Position numbers and translations under genes: made by a program. The notes under the pieces were generated by a model. That model had not been told where the DNA came from and searched no databases. It saw only the letters and a list, made by a program, of their open reading frames with translations. Of a stretch of DNA of 25,543 nt, positions 21,752-25,543 are shown one piece after another. Origin of the DNA: an uncultured Prevotella sp. Lineage in GTDB: Bacteria > Bacteroidota > Bacteroidia > Bacteroidales > Bacteroidaceae. Position 1 is the stretch's first letter. The number at the start of each line of letters is the position of its first letter. The stretch is from the NCBI GenBank assembly GCA_900555035.1, contig USJX01000039.1, positions 1 through 25,543 on the forward strand, in the 5' to 3' direction.

Positions 21752-21810
21752 TACCCCCGAAAAGGTATAATTTATAATATCATTTAACAAATTATACCTT
21801 TTCGGGGGTA
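21752..21810. terminator. 59-bp hairpin element, copy 2 (terminator downstream of yidC)
   Basis: Exact 22-base inverted repeats at 21752-21773 and 21789-21810 around a 15-base loop. On the minus strand it is followed by a T-rich stretch (TATTTTCATTTTTTATTC), so it can end yidC transcription before the hipB promoter. The outer 18 bases of each arm match the element at 19238-19296. Confidence 0.85.
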
Positions 21811-21888
21811 ATCTTTCCCCAGGGGTAATCTTTCCTGAGATTATTCTTTCCCTGAGATTATTCTTTCCCGAGATTATTCTTTTTCTCG
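21805..21888 (-). repeat. 16-17-bp tandem repeat spanning the yidC stop codon
   Basis: Plus-strand units at 21805-21821, 21822-21838, 21839-21855, 21856-21871 and a last one from 21872, all of the type GATTATTCTTTCCCTGA or GGGGTAATCTTTCCCCA. The yidC stop (21858-21860) lies in the fourth unit. On the coding strand each of three successive units carries AATAAT, i.e. a copy of the stop. The outermost unit overlaps the arm of the 59-bp hairpin. Confidence 0.85.
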
Positions 21889-23798
21889 TTCAGTTCTGCC
21901 TGCTTACGCATCATCTCTTCCTGCTGCTTGCGCTGCAACTCCTGGAGGGCCTGCATTCTTGCCATGAGGCCGCTTGCTTTCTTAGGATTATTCTTGTTTT
22001 CCTCGTAGCGCTTTTCCAGAATAGCGAGTAGCTTCTCGTCGTTGGTGGTCTTGCGCAAGGTCCACATGATTGCGGCACTGAAGAACAATGAGATGAAGTA
22101 GTAGAAGTTCAAACCTGCAGAGTAGTCATTGAACATGAAGAAGAACATCAATGGCATGAGATACATCATCCATTGCATCATCTTCATCTGCTCTGCCTGC
22201 TGACCTACCATCTGATCACGCTGCTGGCGCATGGTCATCCATGAGTACAACAGGTTGGCTACGCAGAAGAGAATACAGGTCAAACTCAAGTGGTCGCCAA
22301 TCAACCAGATGTTGGTGTGCCACTCGAAGATAGGGTCGAAGGTGCTCAAGTCGTTCATCCACAAGAACTTCTCACCACGAAGCTGGATGGCATTAGGAAC
22401 GAAGTTGAACATCGCAACCCAAACCGGCATCTGAATCAGCATTGGCAAGCAACCTGACAATGGGCTTACACCATACTTGGCATACTCTGCCATCATCGCC
22501 TGCTGCTTCTGCATCTGATCCTCTGGCTTGTTGAACTGGGCGGTAGCTGCCTCGAGCTTTGGCTTCAACACACGCATTTTGGCAGAACTCATATAGCTCT
22601 TCTTTACCATAGGGTAGGTGATGATCTTGAGGAGCAAAGTGATGAGAATCAATACGATACCCATTGGGAATACATTGCTCAGCCAGTCGAACACGTAGAG
22701 TGTGAAGAAACGGTTGATCCAGCGGATGATAGGCCATCCCAGATAAACGAGCTTCTGGAACTCCAGGTCCTTGCCGAAGGTGCTCTCCTTCTCTGTATTC
22801 TTCAGAATCTGGAAATCGTTAGGACCGAAGTAGAACTCAAACTCAGACGCCTTCTTGCCGGTTGGGTCGAAGGAAGTCTTCATCTTAGCCTGGAACTGCT
22901 TCAGGTAGCCAGTACCCTTCTCCTGAGGGATAGAGGTCATGAAGGCATCCTTGTCGAAGTTGTCCTTAGCCACCATGATGGCAGAGAAGAACTGGTTCTT
23001 GAAAGATACCCAGTCGATAGTCTCTTCAATCTTCTCGTCGATTTTCTCGCTGCCCTCGTTCAGGTGGTCGGTGCCGCCCTCAGCCTCATGATAGGTGAGG
23101 GTGGTGTAGCGGTTCTCAAACATGAAGCCACGCTCCTGCTGGCGCGCCTTGTCGCTCCAGTCGATGCTCATCTTGTTGCAGTTAGGTGAGAACAGACCAG
23201 CCATTCCCTCAGCCTGCAGACTCATGTGGAGCATGTAGTCGTTGCCCAGGGTGTAAGTCATGCTGAGGGTCTTGCCAGGGGCAGCCACTGCAGTCATGGT
23301 TACAGAGTTCTTGGTAACGTTAGATGGCGTGAAGTAGAGGTCGCTGGTGATGATGTTTGCTTCCTTAGCCTCGAGCATGAACTTGAGGCACTGGTCTTTG
23401 CCGTCGAAGAGCGTAACGTCCTTCTGGTCGGCAGAACCATCTTTCACCTGGAGGTTGTGACCCACATACCCCTTGATTACAGCTTTCTCTACAGTGCCAC
23501 CCTTGGTGTTGAGAGTAAGCGCCACTTTCTCGTTTTCGAGAGTAACAGTCTTAGCCTGACCCTTCAAAGCCGAATAGAAAAGGGCTGTAGAGTCTGTCTC
23601 AATCTGAGCCTTAGCATCAGTCTGGCGCTTATCAGCGGCAGCCTTGCTTGCTTTTTCCATCTCGGCATGCTTAGCCTTGGCGATGGAGTCCTGAACGAAT
23701 GCCGTTCTCTGTTCTTCGGCTGATGGCTGGTTGTACCAGCTGAAACCTATCAGCACTACGGCAATCAGGAGGAAACCGATAATGTTGTTTTTATTCAT
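21858..23798 (-). CDS. yidC: Membrane protein insertase YidC
   Basis: 646 aa, Gram-negative type. TM1 at 5-21 (IIGFLLIAVVLIGFSW), a large periplasmic beta domain (~75-350), then the conserved 5-helix insertase core. Core motifs: VKKSYMSSAKMRVLKPKLEA (C1 loop), YGVSPLSGCLPMLIQMPVW, and NDYSAGLNFYYFIS. The groove position that is Arg366 in E. coli is Lys391 here (LLLKIITYPMV). After the last helix comes a long basic, coiled-coil-like tail (~585-646; MQALQELQRKQQEEMMRKQA), which in other YidC proteins binds ribosomes. It follows pyrG by 77 bases and is probably co-transcribed. Its 3' end is overrun by tandem repeats that include the final codons. Confidence 0.96.
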   Translation of the reverse strand: MNKNNIIGFLLIAVVLIGFSWYNQPSAEEQRTAFVQDSIAKAKHAEMEKASKAAADKRQTDAKAQIETDSTALFYSALKGQAKTVTLENEKVALTLNTKGGTVEKAVIKGYVGHNLQVKDGSADQKDVTLFDGKDQCLKFMLEAKEANIITSDLYFTPSNVTKNSVTMTAVAAPGKTLSMTYTLGNDYMLHMSLQAEGMAGLFSPNCNKMSIDWSDKARQQERGFMFENRYTTLTYHEAEGGTDHLNEGSEKIDEKIEETIDWVSFKNQFFSAIMVAKDNFDKDAFMTSIPQEKGTGYLKQFQAKMKTSFDPTGKKASEFEFYFGPNDFQILKNTEKESTFGKDLEFQKLVYLGWPIIRWINRFFTLYVFDWLSNVFPMGIVLILITLLLKIITYPMVKKSYMSSAKMRVLKPKLEAATAQFNKPEDQMQKQQAMMAEYAKYGVSPLSGCLPMLIQMPVWVAMFNFVPNAIQLRGEKFLWMNDLSTFDPIFEWHTNIWLIGDHLSLTCILFCVANLLYSWMTMRQQRDQMVGQQAEQMKMMQWMMYLMPLMFFFMFNDYSAGLNFYYFISLFFSAAIMWTLRKTTNDEKLLAILEKRYEENKNNPKKASGLMARMQALQELQRKQQEEMMRKQAELNEKKNNLGKE

Positions 23799-23829
23799 TC
23801 TTATTTTTATTGTTTTATTTTCTCTGAAG

Positions 23830-23860
23830 AGACAGCAAACTCTATGCCTTTCTGCTGTCT
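23830..23860 (-). other. Intercistronic hairpin between pyrG and yidC
   Basis: AGACAGCA and TGCTGTCT form a perfect 8-bp stem with a 15-base loop. No T run follows on the minus strand, so it is not a standard terminator; it could set relative expression or RNA stability. Confidence 0.4.
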
Positions 23861-23875
23861 GAAGCCAGCCTGCCG

Positions 23876-25480
23876 CTATTTCTTGTTAGCGATGGCGGTC
23901 TTTACAAAGTCAACAAACAGTGGGTGTGGTTTCAAAACCGTGCTCTGGTACTCTGGGTGATACTGTGTTCCGATGTACCACTTCAAGCCCGGAATCTCCA
24001 CGATTTCTACCAGGTCGCTCTCTGGGTTGCGGCCCACGCACATCATGCCATGCTTCTCGTATTCCTTCAGGAAATCGTTGTTGAACTCATAGCGGTGGCG
24101 GTGGCGCTCCTGGATATGCTCCTTCTTATAGATGTTGAACACGCGACTGCCTTGTCTCAGTACGCACTCGTAGGCGCCGAGTCGCATGGTTCCACCCATG
24201 TTTGAAATGTTCTTCTGCTCCTCCATGATGTCGATGACATTGTGTGGAGTCTTCTCATTCATCTCGCGTGAGTTGGCATCCTTGTATCCCAGCACGTTGC
24301 GGGCGAACTCAATCACCATCATCTGCATACCCAGGCAGATGCCGAAGGTAGGGATGTCGTGGGTGCGGGTATAGTGGGCAGCGATGACCTTGCCCTCGAT
24401 GCCGCGCTGGCCGAATCCAGGACAGATGACGATGCCGTCCTGACCCTTCAGCTGCTCAGCCACGTTCTCTTCTGTGAGATACTCTGAGTTGATGAATGTA
24501 ATCTTCACCTTGTGGTCGTTGTAGGTGCCGGCATGCGAGAGACTCTCGCGGATACTCTTGTAGGCATCCTGCAGGTCGTATTTTCCTACGAGACCGATGT
24601 TCACCACCTCGGTAGCCTTGTTTCTGCGGTCGAGGAAGGTTCTCCAAGGACCCAGCGCTGGCTTTTCGCCGATAGGCTCGCCCATCTTGCGAAGAATGGC
24701 GGTATCGAGGCCCTGGTTCTGCATGTTTACAGGCACCTCGTAGATGCTAGGAAGGTCTTCGCTCTGAATCACGCAGTCTAAATCTACGTTGCAGAAGCTA
24801 GCCACCTTCTTCAGGATTCCCTCTTCGAGATGCTTCTCGGTGCGGAGAATCAGAACATCTGGCTGAATACCTACGCTCTGCAGTTCCTTCACGGAGTGCT
24901 GGGTAGGCTTTGTCTTCAACTCGCCTGCAGCCTTCAGATAAGGCACGTAGGTGAGGTGCACATTGACGGCGTTCTTGCCCAGTTCCCATTTCAGCTGTCG
25001 GATAGCTTCCATGTAAGGGGCACTCTCGATGTCGCCGATGGTTCCGCCAATCTCGGTAATCACGAAGTCATAGTGATACTTCTTTCCAAGCAGCTTCACG
25101 TTGCGCTTGATCTCGTCGGTGATGTGAGGCACCACCTGGATGGTCTTGCCGAGATAGTCGCCACGGCGTTCCTTGTCAATGACAGCCTTGTAGATACGAC
25201 CAGTGGTGAGAGAATTCGCTTTTGTAGTCTGAATGCCGGTGAATCGCTCGTAGTGTCCGAGGTCGAGGTCGGTCTCCATACCATCTACCGTTACATAGCA
25301 CTCACCATGCTCGTACGGGTTCAGTGTACCCGGGTCGATGTTGATGTATGGGTCAAACTTTTGGATAGTAATGTTGTAGCCTCTTGCTTGAAGAAGTTTA
25401 CCGATGGATGATGAGATGATTCCCTTACCCAAAGAAGAAACCACACCACCGGTAACGAAGATGTACTTTGTTTCAGCCAC
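23876..25480 (-). CDS. pyrG: CTP synthase
   Basis: 534 aa, normal length; makes CTP from UTP, ATP and glutamine. The N-terminal synthetase domain (1-~270) has the P-loop GGVVSSLGKGIISSS at 11-25, KFDPYINIDPGTLNPYEHGE at 41-60 and EIGGTIGDIES at 143-153. The class I glutamine amidotransferase domain (~290-534) has the oxyanion-loop region CPGFGQRG (353-360), nucleophile Cys382 in GICLGMQ, and His508/Glu510 in YHPEYQS. The ATG at 25480 is followed by the typical AETKYIFVTGG. A -7 element lies 35 bases upstream. First gene of a probable pyrG-yidC operon. Confidence 0.98.
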   Translation of the reverse strand: MAETKYIFVTGGVVSSLGKGIISSSIGKLLQARGYNITIQKFDPYINIDPGTLNPYEHGECYVTVDGMETDLDLGHYERFTGIQTTKANSLTTGRIYKAVIDKERRGDYLGKTIQVVPHITDEIKRNVKLLGKKYHYDFVITEIGGTIGDIESAPYMEAIRQLKWELGKNAVNVHLTYVPYLKAAGELKTKPTQHSVKELQSVGIQPDVLILRTEKHLEEGILKKVASFCNVDLDCVIQSEDLPSIYEVPVNMQNQGLDTAILRKMGEPIGEKPALGPWRTFLDRRNKATEVVNIGLVGKYDLQDAYKSIRESLSHAGTYNDHKVKITFINSEYLTEENVAEQLKGQDGIVICPGFGQRGIEGKVIAAHYTRTHDIPTFGICLGMQMMVIEFARNVLGYKDANSREMNEKTPHNVIDIMEEQKNISNMGGTMRLGAYECVLRQGSRVFNIYKKEHIQERHRHRYEFNNDFLKEYEKHGMMCVGRNPESDLVEIVEIPGLKWYIGTQYHPEYQSTVLKPHPLFVDFVKTAIANKK

Positions 25481-25514
25481 GATATTTATAATTTAAATTA
25501 GAATAATTTGGGTG

Positions 25515-25522
25515 CAAAGTTA
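25515..25522 (-). promoter_or_regulatory. -7 element for pyrG
   Basis: TAACTTTG on the minus strand, an exact TAnnTTTG, about 35 bases before the ATG. The -33 position falls at or beyond the window end. Confidence 0.6.
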
Positions 25523-25543
25523 CGATATTTTTGCGAAATACCA

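Noticed and set aside
23830..23860. pyrG-yidC hairpin as a terminator
   Set aside because: No T tract on the minus strand and no good yidC promoter between it and the ATG.

Overview
The window comes from a Bacteroidales chromosome, most like the Prevotella/Segatella group. Evidence: several promoters match the Bacteroidetes form (TTTG, about 20 bases, TAnnTTTG); the 291-aa primary sigma factor lacks region 1.1; there is a type IX secretion type B sorting domain and a close relative of Porphyromonas dipeptidyl-peptidase 5; three signal peptides are followed by Gln at the predicted mature +1 position. The genus is inference.

Layout. 1-2630: end of a complex I operon (nuoM partial, nuoN). 2685-3953: a DUF4250 protein and a YitT-type membrane protein. 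4120-7695, minus strand: uvrA preceded by a small secreted protein with a type B sorting domain. 7843-10047: a LysM plus periplasmic-binding-fold protein and an outer-membrane beta-barrel. 10130-12281: an MFS carrier (MFSD1-like motifs) and a WG-repeat protein. 12513-13388, minus: the primary sigma factor. 13719-17476: a proton/oligopeptide (POT) transporter convergent with DPP5. 17699-19162: a DUF1846 protein. 19302-21655, minus: HTH antitoxin, HipA-N-like protein, HipA-C-like kinase and a rhodanese lipoprotein. 21858-25480, minus: yidC and pyrG.

Most genes are core functions (respiration, repair, sigma factor, CTP synthesis, membrane insertion). The accessory part is 19.2-21.8 kb, a split-HipA toxin-antitoxin module of the HipBST type. 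It is bracketed by two 59-bp hairpin elements of equal length whose arms resemble the two palindromes upstream of the antitoxin gene. A cluster of covarying 8-3-8 palindromes lies between the antitoxin and HipS-like genes, and one copy is read as the HipS C-terminus.

The most unusual signal is in the gaps. At least seven genes are followed, at or just after the stop codon and in sense orientation, by degenerate tandem repeats with a 7-nt (often 14- or 21-nt) period, each locus with its own sequence. Most are rich in stop triplets; since 7 is 1 modulo 3, these fall successively in all frames. Two more genes have longer repeats (29 bp, 16-17 bp) spanning their stop codons. I know of no description of such a system; function is inference.
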